Shown here piece after piece: positions 1 through 12,100 of a stretch of 64,000 nt of DNA (position 1 is its first letter; the number at the start of each line of letters is the position of its first letter). Source of the stretch: Sphagnum compactum (lineage: Eukaryota > Bryophyta > Sphagnopsida > Sphagnales); NCBI GenBank assembly GCA_965153455.1, contig OZ234495.1, positions 14,070,875-14,134,874 on the forward strand. Direction: 5' to 3'. The notes below the pieces were generated by a model that saw only the letters and a list, made by a program, of their open reading frames with translations, was not told where the DNA came from and did not search any database. The translations under genes were made by a program, and so were the position numbers.

Positions 1-880
1 TAAAAGGTTTTTTTTAAAAGATGAAATTCAATGACCAAAAACATTCAAACATGATAAGATGGTTTTCTAGTTTGAAGCTTTGTACTTGACTTACAATATG
101 ATGATTCACCCAGCCCCACACCGCCCTGCTGCGCTCCACCCCACCCCACCCCGTGCACCAGTTGTGAAAGCAAGCTCCCAGATGGGACACCCAATTGTGC
201 ATTGCTTCCCAACCTGTCAATAATATATGCTTTCTCTCCCATTCTAAAAAGCACAATTTGATTTGATTTGATACCAAAAGGATAAAGAAAGAAAGAAAGA
301 AAGAGAGCTGGCCATTCGGTGAAGAACCATAGGCAGATTAAATATGTCACTCCATGACTAATGGACCAAGCAATGAAAACATCCCTCTCTACCCCCATCA
401 AGAATCCAATTCACATGAGGAGTAGCTTACACATAGCAGATCGATGAACAGTTAGTTACCTCCCCTACCCTCCTCCCCTCCCTCACACCCTTTCATGCCC
501 ACCAAATGTCTCTTGAATTGTCATCACCCAAGAGCCCTTGAACCCCACCATTCGAGTACATATTTGTAGTGGGGGCAAGGTGTGAGTTGGGAGAGAGAGA
601 GTGTGTGTGTGTGTGAGTGGGTGTTGCTGAAGGAGGTTCAATAGAGATAAATGAAAGCAGGGAAGAATCAAATCCGAGAGGAGGAAGGAAGGAAGGAAAT
701 CACCCACAAAACGCTCGGGTGATGAGGGCATTCCCAAAATAAGGGGCCTACCACACGGAGGAGGTAGGACATGGAGGTAGCCTAGTCCTCGCCCACATTT
801 TGGGAATGTCCCTAAGAGGTGGGCTTACCAATTGCAAAGCATGCGGTGAATGATACCATGAACCTAAACATATAGGTAGA
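1..880. other. Intergenic, no gene recognised
   Basis: No open frame here resembles a known protein. Visible structure is limited to short purine/pyrimidine microsatellites: a GAAA run near 286-303, alternating GT near 600-616 and GGAA near 683-698. An imperfect inverted repeat uses a 15-16 base arm near 725-739 and its complement near 799-813, centred on the word ATTCCCAAAAT. This is probably a small foldback element just upstream of the larger hairpin at 893-1027. Confidence 0.5.
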
Positions 881-892
881 TCACGAGGTGTA

Positions 893-1027
893 GAAAGGGT
901 GAGGGTTCTTATGCCTACTCCTTAAGAGTGGGAGGAGGGATCTTACACCTAGTACTCTTCTAGGTGCAAGATCCCAAATCCCTCCTTTCACTCTTAAAGA
1001 GTAGTAGGCATGAGATCTCTCATCTTT
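893..1027. repeat. Long inverted repeat (hairpin, ~60-bp arms)
   Basis: The left arm (about 893-953) reads through TATGCCTACTCC and GGAGGGATCTTACACCTAG. The right arm (about 959-1027) is its near-complete reverse complement, with CTAGGTGCAAGATCCC and GTAGTAGGCATGAGA. The loop is only about 5 bases. This is the size and shape of a small foldback or MITE, or of a hairpin that could yield small RNA if transcribed. No flanking target duplication was established. Confidence 0.75.
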
Positions 1028-1079
1028 TAGAAGACAAAAGGTTCATGTATACATAAAGGGTGCCCTCCGAATCAACCTT

Positions 1080-1300
1080 TTTTTCTACTATCAAAATTTC
1101 ACAAATAAGAAAATTTGAAAATGAAGTGATTTTTGTGGGTTTCAATTGCAAGAAATCAAGAAAAAAAATATAAATTGCCAGATTTTATTTTATTTTGTTT
1201 ATTGGTTTTTTTGCCAATATGTAAGACAAAAGTATGAAAGGATGATTAAAGATTTGTTTATAGCCACATTTGGCTAAATATTCGTGTCAATGATGAGGAT
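1080..1300 (+). repeat. Dispersed AT-rich repeat, copy A
   Basis: This stretch shares an ordered series of words with the reverse complement of 15700-16010. These are a GAAAATTTGAAAATGA-like start, a TTTTTGTGGG-like stretch, a TTCAATTGCAAGAAAT-like stretch, TTGCCAGATTT, and GGATGATTAAAGATTT followed by TTTGGCTA. The shared order over about 200-300 bases indicates an old, diverged repeat family. No coding capacity is visible. Confidence 0.5.
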
Positions 1301-1499
1301 CCCCATGTCTTCTACATCTTTGTATGGATGATCGCCACTTTGGCTACATTTTTGGTATAAAAGAAACCTCTTTTTTTTTCCCCTAAAAGGCTCCAAATAC
1401 ACTAAGGAAAAAATATATTTCTCCCCAAGTCTTTTACACTGTATTGAATCATCAGATCTTAGCTTCAAAAGGTTGCATGATGATGGAAGTAAATATGCT

Positions 1500-1960
1500 T
1501 GATGATGATGATGATGATGATGAACACAAACTAGTGTTGTGGTGATGGTGATGATGATGATGTTGTAAGTATAGTATTGTATTCTATTGTATTCTATTGT
1601 ATTGTGTTGATGACGTTGTTTGTATGTATTGTGTTTTTGTTGTGGTGTTGATGCTGAAGAAAGTGTGTTGTGTTGATGATGATGATGATGTTGGAAGTAT
1701 AGTAATTGTATTGTATTGTATTGTGTTGATGATGTTTGTAAGTATTGTGGTTTTGTTGTGATGTTGATGTTGAAGAAAGTGTGTTGTGTTGATGATTATG
1801 ATGATGATGATGATGTTGTATTGTGTTGTGTTTATGATGTTGTTGTTGTAAGTGTTGTGTTTTGTTGTGTTGTTGATGATGAAGAAAGTGTGTTGTGTTG
1901 ATGACCTTGATGATGGAAGAAGGGAGGTAATGTTGATGATGTTGAAGTAATTAGTGTTGT
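1500..1960 (+). repeat. GAT/TTG-rich minisatellite, ~110-bp unit
   Basis: The array has roughly three and a half units. The word GAAGAAAGTGTGTTGTGTTG starts at 1656, 1772 and 1881, giving steps of 116 and 109 bases. Each unit also carries a (GAT)n block and TTGTATTGTATTGTG blocks. The array lies directly upstream of the HPt promoter. Long open frames on both strands here (Asn/Ile/Thr-rich or Asp/Val-rich) are repeat artefacts. Confidence 0.8.
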
Positions 1961-2069
1961 TGATGAAGTAAGTAAATTGTGCAGAAGAAGAACAGAAGAA
2001 AGAAAGAACATGAAGATGAAGACGATGTTGGGGGACAGAGAGGAGTTTGGTGGTGATGTTTGTTGGTGG

Positions 2070-2077
2070 TATATAAA
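2070..2077 (+). promoter_or_regulatory. Probable TATA box of the HPt gene
   Basis: TATATAAA lies about 600 bases upstream of the HPt start codon. Transcription would begin near 2100. That leaves a leader of about 570 bases containing a (GA)n run at about 2525-2555. There is no direct transcript evidence, so the assignment rests on motif and position. Confidence 0.45.
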
Positions 2078-2520
2078 CTGGATACATATGCAAGCTGTCT
2101 GTGTATTTGAACTTGGTGAAGTGTATCTATTCTACTTGATTGTTGTATTGTTGTTGATTGTGATTGTGTTTTGAAGCAGCTGCTCTTGTGTTGATTCTTG
2201 TGTTGTTGTTGTTGTTGTTGTGATCGATCGAACTCACACACATATAGAGTCTAGTTGTGTGCCTGTCTCTTTAGTCTTTTTGCAACTGTGTGTGTCCCTC
2301 TGAGGGGGAGAGAGCCAGAGACAGAGACAGAGACAGAGAGATTCTCAGGATTTGTGCCTATTCGTCAGAGTTTCGGGAGAGGTGGTGGCATTGTTATCTC
2401 GTCAGCGAGAAGAGGTCGAGGAGGAGGAGTATTGTTGAGCTTTGGAATTGGTGTGGAAGGTGGCCTCTAGCGGATTTTTGAAGCAAAAGACTGACTCTGA
2501 AACTCTTGGAGAAAGCCAAG

Positions 2521-2524
<4 letters not shown>

Positions 2525-2555
<31 letters not shown>
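2525..2555 (+). repeat. (GA)n microsatellite in HPt leader
   Basis: An uninterrupted GA dinucleotide run of about 30 bases lies in the predicted 5' leader, 120 bases before the start codon. GA/CT runs are common in plant 5' leaders and bind GAGA-binding (BBR/BPC) factors. That role is only inferred here. Confidence 0.8.
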
Positions 2556-2561
<6 letters not shown>

Positions 2562-2678
2562 CGGGAACAGAGAGAGGAGGGGATAGATAGGTAGGGGGCG
2601 AGGTCGAGAGAGCTGGCGGGGTTCGGGAGAGGCAAGAAACGAGAGGGGACCAAGAAGGAGGGGCTCGGCAGCTCTAAG

Positions 2679-4636
2679 ATGGGAAAGAGCGACGAGGCTG
2701 CTGCGTCCAGGGAAGAGGAAGCAATGCAGCTGGCAGCGGCGAAGCAGGAATACGCGGAGCACATGGACAGTCTTCGTGCAGAGGTAAAATCAATTCCATG
2801 CAATCTCCTTCGCAATCTCTCTCTCTCTCTCTCTTCCTGGATCATCGTCATCGCTTCAGAGGATCCTTGTTGTGCTGCTGGCCATTGTTTGTTTGTTTCC
2901 CTCATCTTTTCCTAGTGTAAGATCATCATTATCATCATCATTACCGGGGAATCATCAATGGCCGTTGCTTTCCTGCTTGCTTGCTTGCTTTGCTTTGCCA
3001 GGGCTTGTTGGATGATCAATTCTTGGAGCTCCAGCAATTGCAAGATGAAAGCTCCCCGGACTTTGTGGAGGAAGTGGTGCTGTTGTTCATACAGGATTCT
3101 GGAAGAATCATCCAGAACTTGACTGATTCTCTGTAAGAGTTTTTTTGGTTTTCAGATGATGCTCATGCTCCTCCTGCTCCTCCTTTGCAATAAGGTGTCT
3201 CTGGATAGAGACTCCAGACTAGTCTCCATTCCACCATTGCATGCATGCATGCATTAGGGATGCTGTGGCTGCATTCCAAATGCAGCAGCAGCCAACCTCT
3301 AGGGTTCACTGCATTCTGCAATAGAATTCATCAGCAACAACAACAAGAACACACAATTCTCTAAAAAACAAATTCCAAACTTTTTCTTCTTCTGCACCTC
3401 TTTATACTGATCTAGCTTTTATGCCAAGTCTTTGTTGCTGATCAAAAGAAACCGTCATCGCTTGTGTTACAGGGAGCAGACGCCAGTGAACTTCAAGAAG
3501 GTGGATGCACATGTGCATCAATTCAAGGGCAGTAGTTCCAGGTAAATGTCTTCTCAATCACACCATGACTGCAGAGCAAGAACTGATTCCACAAGTTTCT
3601 TTCTTTGTGCATCAGGCATTTTTGTCAGTGCTTTTGATCTCTATCAACGTGACAGCTTTGCACTCCTTTTATCTCTGTCAATCAGAGCTTTGCAGTGTAG
3701 GTTTTCGGCAGCACTGAAAAAAATTCTAGGAATGTGATTTTTGTAGCTTAGTTTATGTAATGGAAGGAACACATCATGGGGATGGATATTCACTTGGGAA
3801 GGGAAATGCTGTTTCTGTGGAATGTCAGCATTGGTGCAAAGAGAGTGAAAGCGGTGTGCATTATGCTTCACATGTGCTGTGACAGAGAAGACCAACAAGG
3901 GTGAGTGCCTTTCATACTCTGATTGGATCTTTTGTTTACATGTTTGCTCCTTGTAAGTGGAATTCTGTCAGTTCAAGATTTTTTTTTGCTGCTGCTCACT
4001 GCAGATTTGCAACAAGTGCAATCCAAAAACCACTCATTTCAGCTACTTTATAGTAAATGGAATCCTTTGGCAATTTTTTGTATGGCTGCATTTTTTAACT
4101 ACTTCAATTGCAGATGTTCTGAATGCAGTAGAATGTTGTGCACCTTTTGACATCTATACTAGGTGCCTGTTTGCATTGGAGCATGTGAAGAGAGAGTTTG
4201 ATCTTATCAAGGGCAAGCTTCAGACTATGCTCAAAGTAATACAGCTAAACTTCATCAGACTTCTCTCTTTTGATTTCACAGCATGCAAAAGTGGTGCTAA
4301 AACCTTTAGAAATCCCTTTTTTTAGCTAATCTCATAGCATGAACCAGAAGAAGACGAGCTTCATTGAGCAGTGTTGTTATAATGTTCAAGGTTTGAAGCT
4401 CTGGATAGAGGTGCTATCACCAATTGCTCCTGGGATTGTGTTGAAGCCTTTGAGCTACTTTCTTCAGATATCTAGATTTCTAGGGATCAGTGTGCAGGAG
4501 TGTGCAGTGTGCCTGAGTCTCAAACCTGTTCTTCTACATCATTCTGAGTGTTTCCCCTTCAAATGATATGTTGGTGCAGTTGGAGAAGCAGATTATAGCA
4601 CTGGGTGGCACTCCTCCATTTGAAGACAAGTTATAA
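2679..4636 (+). CDS. HPT: Histidine-containing phosphotransfer protein (HPt, AHP type)
   Basis: This protein relays phosphate from hybrid histidine kinases, such as cytokinin receptors, to nuclear response regulators. Six exons: 2679-2783, 3002-3132, 3473-3541, 3829-3900, 4163-4235 and 4580-4636, giving 168 residues, slightly longer than the usual ~150. All junctions are GT-AG with matching phase. The phospho-accepting His is residue 94 in the motif VHQFKGSSS, followed by IGAKRVKAVC. The preceding helix (FLELQQLQDE, FVEEVVLLFIQD) and the C-terminal LEKQIIALGG helix fit the four-helix HPt bundle. The start is the first ATG after the GA-rich leader and gives an acidic, Ala-rich N-terminus. Because the His is present, this is an active-type rather than a pseudo-HPt. 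Confidence 0.94.
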
Positions 4637-5580
4637 GCTTGCTTGCACACTTTTCAGGCAATCAATTTGACAAATGTGGTCACCCTTTTGTTTAAACAAC
4701 AGCATGAACTCACCTTGGTTGTCAATCAGACTGGGTGTGAAAGTTCTTGGTTGTGTTTAAGTAACTCAAGTAGGAGTGGGCATAGCTATCATGAGTGCTA
4801 TCCAAGATCTCTGTTGCAGTTTTATCCTCATGGATGATGGTTCTTTAGGTGCTAGTACTGTGTACAGTTTGAATGGGAACTTTCAGGATTCTACAAAAAT
4901 CCAGATCAAATAGAGCTGATGATATAAAATTGAATCAGATTATTGTTTTTCCCATTCATCTCCATAGACCTCCCCTTGCTGCTGGTGGGAAGGGACTTTC
5001 CTGTGCTAGCATGCATGTTGATCATTAACAGAGACCTTTCTGTATTTTCTGCTTGGTAATCTGACGCAGGTGTGTTTGTGTAATCACTTGCACATCGATT
5101 GTTTTTTCTGGCATTAAGATGATGCCTTTCTGGAGGATTTTTTCCTGTCATGTGTGATCTTTGTTTCCTCTTTTATCACACCATGGCTGTATTATGAAGG
5201 CATGGTTGTCTTCTTCTATTTCCTCATGCTTGAGAACTGCAACCTTAGACCAGTTTGCCAAACAAGGCAGTTCATACTGGTGTTTGATTGAAGACCTGAG
5301 GGTGCAAAAGAAGCTATGCATACTCCATTGAAAGGTGGCAAGTTACCAAAGCAAGGGGATCAAACAGGATTGGAATATGGTGATTGTTGGAATGACTATA
5401 AACACAAAAACAACAAAGGGAGAGATTGGTGAAGACTTGGAGAAGAGTAGATTATTGACCTTCCAGTTGTATGCCTTGACCTCCACCATTGAGAAGTGGG
5501 CTTCTGGGAATGCTCAAAGACTGGAAGTTCCTGTTGCAAAAAGTTCTGAGTTGAACAAGAAGGAAGACGCCTCAAAATCT

Positions 5581-5618
<38 letters not shown>

Positions 5619-6165
5619 CAGATCCAACTTGAACCCAGAAAGACAAAGGCTGGCTGCCATCAACTGTCTTTGACATTTGGGATCCAGAGTGAACACTTAA
5701 AACCTGTGATTTGCTGGAGGGAGGGAAGGCTAAGAGTAGTGAACAACCTGTAGTGTAAGACCCTGGGTTCAGCTGAAGAGCTTGAGAAGGTGAAGAGTCC
5801 TGTAACTGCCATGGCTTGGCAGTTGGATGAACTGCTTTATATTCGCAGGAATTAGTGGGGAGGCTGCTGCTGTTCATTTTTCAAGCTTTCTCACGTTCCC
5901 TTTCTCTCTCTCTGTCTCCCTCCCCCCCTCCCAATTTCCTGCTTGGCCTTTGTGTCTGTCACCCCCTCCCTTGTATCTCTCTCATTGAATTTCCAGCAAA
6001 CTCAATACCTACTATGGACAGCTGAATTTGGACAATGGGGGCCCCAGCAGCTGCTGATGCTACAGAGCTTCTGGAGACTCTAAGACTCCCGAGTACTCTT
6101 CTGGTTTAGTTCAGTGAGTGGGAGAAACAAGAGCTGTTGTGTTCGTTGCATTGGTTTCAGCAGGC
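4637..6165 (+). other. HPt 3' region and leader of the next gene
   Basis: No additional gene is supported. An open frame at 5335-5673 begins with GTG rather than ATG. Its Glu-Arg run is simply the (GA)n microsatellite at 5585-5617, so it is not treated as coding. From about 5880 the sequence turns pyrimidine-rich (CTCTCTCTGTCTCCCTCC), as is typical of plant promoter/leader DNA, and it leads into the start codon at 6166. Confidence 0.55.
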
Positions 6166-7895
6166 ATGGCAGATGACATAATGAAGAGTGTGGCAGTGTC
6201 AGCAATGACAAGTCCTTCAAAACTGTCTACACCCACAAATGGGACGATGGTGTCACCTAAAGCCTTCAACAAAAACACAGCTCTGTCCAGTGCTGCCAAG
6301 GAAGTCAGAACTCCACCATCACTGCTGTCACCAAAGCTTCTGAGACCTCTGAAGTTTGCAAGATCTCTGAGTCCTTCTCCTCCTCCCTCATCTCTTGCAA
6401 TCAATGTTCCTCCTCAAGTCCCTGCAGATGTGATCATGCCAGTTTCTCCTCGCTCTCCCCTAGCAATGATGGGAGCTCAGAGGAGTATGCATACTGGCAT
6501 CACTTACCCTGTCAATGTGTGGGGCCCCATTTCCAAGTATGGCTACCTTGATGAAGTACCACCAACATGGGTTCAGAAGCAACACTTTGGAGGCAAGCAT
6601 GTACAGTGCTTCTTATACCTGCCCACTTGTGTGAAGTTTTTGTTGTAGTAACTTCTTTTCTCTTTTGCTTCAGAACTGAGTGTTTCTATTTTGAGCTGGA
6701 TTTTTAGTATCTGTTGAGTATGAATGGGGAGTTTGATTGCATAAGGAAATAGATCTTTTTTTTAATTCTTCTTTTGGGGGGGTTGTCAGGACAAACTATC
6801 AAAGCAAAGGCTTCAGGCTCGACGGTTTTGCTACATGCGACATCCAAGATATAAGAGTATAATTGAGCCTGATGCTCATCCCAAAAACAGCCTTTTCCTC
6901 AACCCAAAACGAAAAGAATTCTGGAGAACTGATGTGGAAGCGGTTTTGCACAAGGAAGCTGATCAGCACAAGGCTAGACAAAAAGTGAGTTAGCCAGGCA
7001 ACTTCCTCTCTCCCTATGATAAATCTCCAATCTCTCCAACAAAGACTCCCAAATTCTCATGTTCATGATAATCATGCTGCATTCAGAACAAATCAAAGTT
7101 CACAAGAACCAAATTTGAAATGATCTTTCAATTTTGGATTTTAAAAATGTGAGACCAATTCAGCATGCAATTTGACAAGAATAAAATTTGATTTTTGTGC
7201 AAGTGGTGGATGTGAACAACTCTTGTTTCAGATATTACTCTAGTGAATGCTTTACTTCTACAGGAACTTCTAGAGATGTGGAAAAATGAGGAGGGATGGC
7301 GGAGGAGTGAGCTTGTAAGGGATCGGGATGATAGATATCAAGCATTTCTTGACCTGGAGAAAAATCTTAAGGACGACCCAGGCTTTCGCAACAACAAGAC
7401 TGGCTGTTGCTATGACATTTTCACCCACAAGTGTGATGAAGGTCATGAAGGACAAAAGTTGGTATACAAAGACGAAATGAGAAAGTAAAGTCCATATACT
7501 CAACATCCAACAATTAGAAATAACAACTCCACACAGAAGAAAATCTCAAATAAAAAACAAACAATTGCACATTTTTACTGAGCTCTTGGTATCCCTCTTC
7601 TTAGTTTAGAATCCTCCTCTATTGATTTTTTTTAATTTTAAATTTGCATTATTTATTATGCAGGTGGAAGGCAACAGCAAGAGCTTTGTTTATACAAAGT
7701 AAGACAAGTGCAACAAGACCATATAACATCATTAATTGGCTTAAATATCCACCATGTCGTGTTTTGGGTCCAAAGCCAAAGAGCCCACCTCCAACACCAC
7801 CACCCAGACGCAAATCAGACATGATCCTCCTGAATTCCTCCAAGGGAGTATTATCATTTGCACATCCATTGGGTCCATTTGGTTCATTGCCATAG
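6166..7895 (+). CDS. Unknown basic protein, four exons
   Basis: I do not recognise the family with confidence. Exons: 6166-6600, 6790-6984, 7264-7484 and 7664-7895, giving 360 residues with GT-AG introns in consistent phase. The first ATG reads MADDIMKSVAV; the frame upstream opens only from a GTG. Residues 1-110 are Ser/Pro-rich and probably disordered. Next come NVWGPISKYGYLDEVPP and a basic helical stretch rich in Lys, Arg, Trp and Glu (RRFCYMRHPRYK, KEFWRTDVEAV, ELLEMWKNEEGW). After that come a YDIFTHKC...YKDEMRKWKATARA segment and RPYNIINW, then a Pro-rich tail. The spaced 'Y-D/N-I-hydrophobic ... K-W ... R ... YNIIN' pattern recalls proteins of flagellated eukaryotes. That is a weak, memory-based resemblance and no function is assigned. 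Confidence 0.72.
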
Positions 7896-9176
7896 TAGGC
7901 ACATAAAACCCTCATCAGCATCCCCTCCTCTTCCTCTCCCTTTCTTTCCTCTCAACCAAAAATACCTAAATTTTTGCACTTGTGTTCATAGTAGTGTCTC
8001 TTGCCCTCTTGAGTTCCCAGCCCCCTGGCATATCTTATTCCCAAGTTCAAGTCAAAAAACATGCAGATGGTTTTTCACAAGTTGTGCAATTTTGAGCTTA
8101 AGGAGAAAATTGATTGTTGTGAGAACACCATCATGTCTTCCATGTTTTCTTTGTAACTTGTTAAAACCCTACAATTTTTTGGAACCTTGGATTTCAGCGT
8201 CTTGTTTTTGTCACAAAGCTCAAATTGCACTTTTCTCTCAAAAGCTCAAATTGCACTTCTCTCTCCATACAATGTAAGTGTAGGTCACACACATAGAAAT
8301 CCATAACCTTTTCTTGCACATTTCTGAATCGACAATTTGTTTTCCTTTTTGAAGGCGCTTCCATGAGTTTTAATTGAATTTGTGAGTGAGAGTGCCCCAG
8401 AGCTCCCAAATGTAGTTCCAAGAAGGTTCAAAACTCAGGTAGTGGTTAAAATTGCAGATTTAGATAATTCCACTACTTCAAAGAGCATGTGCCTCCACAG
8501 TGCATCCATGTAACAGCACACAACCACAACTTAGCAAAAAAACCAAGTATATTTTAATAACAATTTTTCAAAATCCCTTGAATAACACAACCGCATCTTT
8601 TGCAATGGTAAGGACATGAGAACTTTGAAATTATAATTCAGTTGCAAAAGAATATGGGAGCCCCCCCCCCCCCTCTTATTCCCATTAAAAGCCCATGACA
8701 TGCCTTTCTAGAAAAGCGATTCTTGTCAGTTAATTTACAGAAGCAAACACAAGATACAAACCATTGAGTAAAAACCAAGAGCCAAGAATAATATGCAAAA
8801 AGCTCTCAAGTCCCCTCAATCATATATATCTATTATTTGTTAGAACACCCATATTGCTGTATGGTAAGCCCAAAACAAATCCATTTTTTTCCATCTCGTG
8901 TCAAGTTTTCACCCACCTTCCTAATCAATCACACTGTAGATAATCATCCTCAGAAGCAACAAAACCCATTCTCTTGTCTCACCCCTGATGCCAAAACACC
9001 TAAATCTACATGTAAATACCAAGCTTGGCACACTATTTCATATATTATCCCCTTTTTTCTTGGGTGATGATGTCTAGCAACTCAATGAGATCCAATCACA
9101 AGAGAAAAAAAACTTGGGACAAAAACAACTTGCCCATCTCACTAAGAAAGTTGCAATTAGATCACTAATTAAGTAA
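7896..9176. other. Convergent intergenic region
   Basis: This region separates the unknown gene (+) from the TRM gene (-), so it should hold both 3' ends. I see no further coding homology. Notable features are a 13-C run at 8661-8673 and a short direct duplication of CAAATTGCACTT near 8220-8260. Confidence 0.6.
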
Positions 9177-12100
9177 TTATGTCATCACTAATCTAAGACT
9201 CATGGAGTAATCCTTAGGCACAGATTCCAGTTGAGAAGAAGCAGCAGCTAAGTCAATTACAACCTCCTCAATCATCATTCCCAACAGCATGCCACCAATT
9301 TCCAAGCTAAAATCTCGGATCTCCTGCTCATAGTACCTCCACTTGCCTATTCCACAGTTCATGTCTCGATCTATTAAGCTATCTACATCACTTGATGCCA
9401 GCTCTCGCCACTTGTGAATTGTTCCATACAATTGATCCACCAGTTTGCACGGACCACCTGGTGCCAGTGTCGAAGCTGAGATGACTACTTTCTTGTCATT
9501 GCTTTTCACCCATGATGATGGATTCAGCTCCCCATCAAAGCCGTCTTCTTCTGCAACCAAAGCTTCATTCAAGCTGTCAAAGAGAAGCTTACGGTTGCAT
9601 CGCCATAAGACTCCACCACCACATAGGCAAGAAGAGCTCTTCGTCTGAGCCAAATTGGTAGCAGCTGCATCTACTAGATTGATTTGTTCAGAGTCTCCAC
9701 TTTCTAGCCTATCAAAGAGAGAAGGATCCATTGGCAAGCCAGGTGCAAACCATTTCAATGTGTTGTTGCTTTCAACATTCTCCGACAGAAATTTCGCAGC
9801 TTTCAGAATTCCATGGATGAAGCTTTGTTCCTCTTCTGGCCCAATGGCAGGTGGCAGCCCTCTCACTAGAAATCTTCTGCCATGCACTAGTTTTGCATTT
9901 TGAAACTTGGAGATTTCCATCATTGCTTGGCGGATTTTCTCCTTCTCCCTGCTGGTGCTGGTGCTGCTCACGCCTGCTGTGAAATCTGCCACTGTGAAAT
10001 CACCACCACTACCACCACAAGTATGCTCCTCATTACTTGCTTTTTCTGCATCAACTTTGTCTGATTGCTGCAAAGAGGAGGGTGCTCGAATGACAACACC
10101 CGCACAGGTGTTGTGAAGCTCAAGCACTTCATCCAGCTGATGCTCTGACTCTGTGATCATGAGTACACAAAAGCATAACCACACATACAAATGAACACAA
10201 CCATTGAAGGACATCTCAGGACAGATGGTATGCAAAATTATATCGCAGCGATTGCATACTTGGAAGAAATGCAAAATGTGTCACATATCTGACTATGCTA
10301 TTACTACATTCAGAAAGACTGCTAACTTGGAAGGATGTCTCAGATGGGTGTGATGACGTGGTTCTGACCGGTAAGGCTTGCTTCGGGAGTTGTGGACACT
10401 TCATCATGAAAAGGAGAGTCCAAGATTGACACAGGGCTCGGTTGCTCACCCTGCTGTTCAATTCCCCTGGCACCACCACTATTATTACTCCTTTCTGAAA
10501 ACCACTTCCTTAGAATTGGGGTCAAGCCTTCTTGTTCTTCTTCACATGCGCCAGGAGGAGGAGTTGATGAGCTTACAGCTTGCTGCTGCATTTCAACACA
10601 AAGGGAAAAACCATCAAATAGAAAGAGAACCACTTGCACTACCTGAACAAAACAGACTGACTGATTGATGTACCACATCTTCCTCACACAAAAAGAAACC
10701 TTGTCAGACAAAGACTTGGTCTTGAAAGGCTGTGCACATTTTTTACCTCTGGTGTCTCAGGTGCACCACCATCTACAGAATGCTGAGCTGCTGCGGCAAT
10801 ATTAGTACTACTCCAGACACCATTAGTCTCAGCCCAGAGAGTGTCCCTCATAACTGACAAATCATGAGTCAAATTCGATATGTTGTTACAAGCCTGGTGG
10901 CTCTCTGAGATCAAACCCATCAACACAAGACTTCTCCGCCAATGCTTGATCTCATCCTCTGAGTACGGGTCACCAAAACCCTTTGAAAACAAAGGTGTAG
11001 CATTATAGGGATCATCAGGGAAGGCACGTATCCTAGCACCATCATCACCTGCGCCATGCTCATCACACAGCAGCATAACGGGGCTTTTATCACCAAGGGG
11101 CAACGACATGACCAAGCTCCTCTTCTTATGTTCACATGATCTGTGATCTGGAGGTGTTTCAGGAGCCCGGTAATTTTGTGCAGAGGCATTACTAAGTTGT
11201 CTCTTTTCAGCTATTTTCAAATTTGTTGCTGTTAGATCTGAGTCCAAAGGAAGCTCGGGAAATACCTCATCAACACTTCTTGCCCTACTGTGAGAAAGAA
11301 TCCTAGACCTGCCTTCAATGGGCCTCTTATCCTCAAGCTTCAGAGGGACTGCCGCTGCATCATCTATCAATTCCCTAACCTTTGCTGTATTTCTACTGTA
11401 TATCGCTCTCTCTGCAAAGAAACCCCGTTTCAACTCCACAGGCCGTGTAGTAGTTCGATGAATCCCTGCTGCTGTTGCTGCTGCCACCCTTTGATCTTGT
11501 GTCATCCCAATCAATTGTTCTGAAATGTTGTTTGACTGCTGGATTTCTGGAGCTGAGCTCTTCTTCATCCGAAACGTCGTTGGGTCCCTGGAGACCATGG
11601 TATCAACGATTGCTTTTGCAGCACATTTTGTATGAGGGATAGATTGAGGGTGCAGCAAAACTGAGCGGACTGTAGTTTGAGCTCCCTTTGGCATCACCAC
11701 AGCTTGCTTACCTGCTGCTGCTACTGCTACAGTAGCCCTGCTGCTGTTTCCATTTCTACGAATGCTGAATAGCTTCTTACTGTTACTAGCCACTGTCATC
11801 ATCCCTGCTGGTCTACTACTAAATGCATCTTCTTCTTCTTCCTCCAAAGGTACTTCTTCCAAAGACAAACATGCAGGCACAACTATCTGATGAGCTTGTG
11901 GGCCTCCTCCTCCATGCAACAAGTCCACTCCCTGGAGTTTGCACACTGTTGACAGCCGATGTTGTTTTGGAAAAATCACTTCCTTGTCCGGTTTTGCAAC
12001 CATCACTGGTCCATGATGAAGAGCACTGATTGACCTTCTTCCATCAAATGGAAGCAGCTGTGGCGGTGGCCGCACTGGTTTCCCATTGCCTAGTACAGGA

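Noticed and set aside
1584-2241. Asn/Thr/Gln-rich frames on minus and Val/Asp-rich frames on plus
   Set aside because: They come from the GAT/TTG minisatellite and lack any domain, and the region is the HPt upstream DNA.
5335-5673. 112-residue plus-strand frame with an Arg-Glu run
   Set aside because: It begins at GTG, not ATG, and its Arg-Glu run is the (GA)n microsatellite. No splice or homology support.
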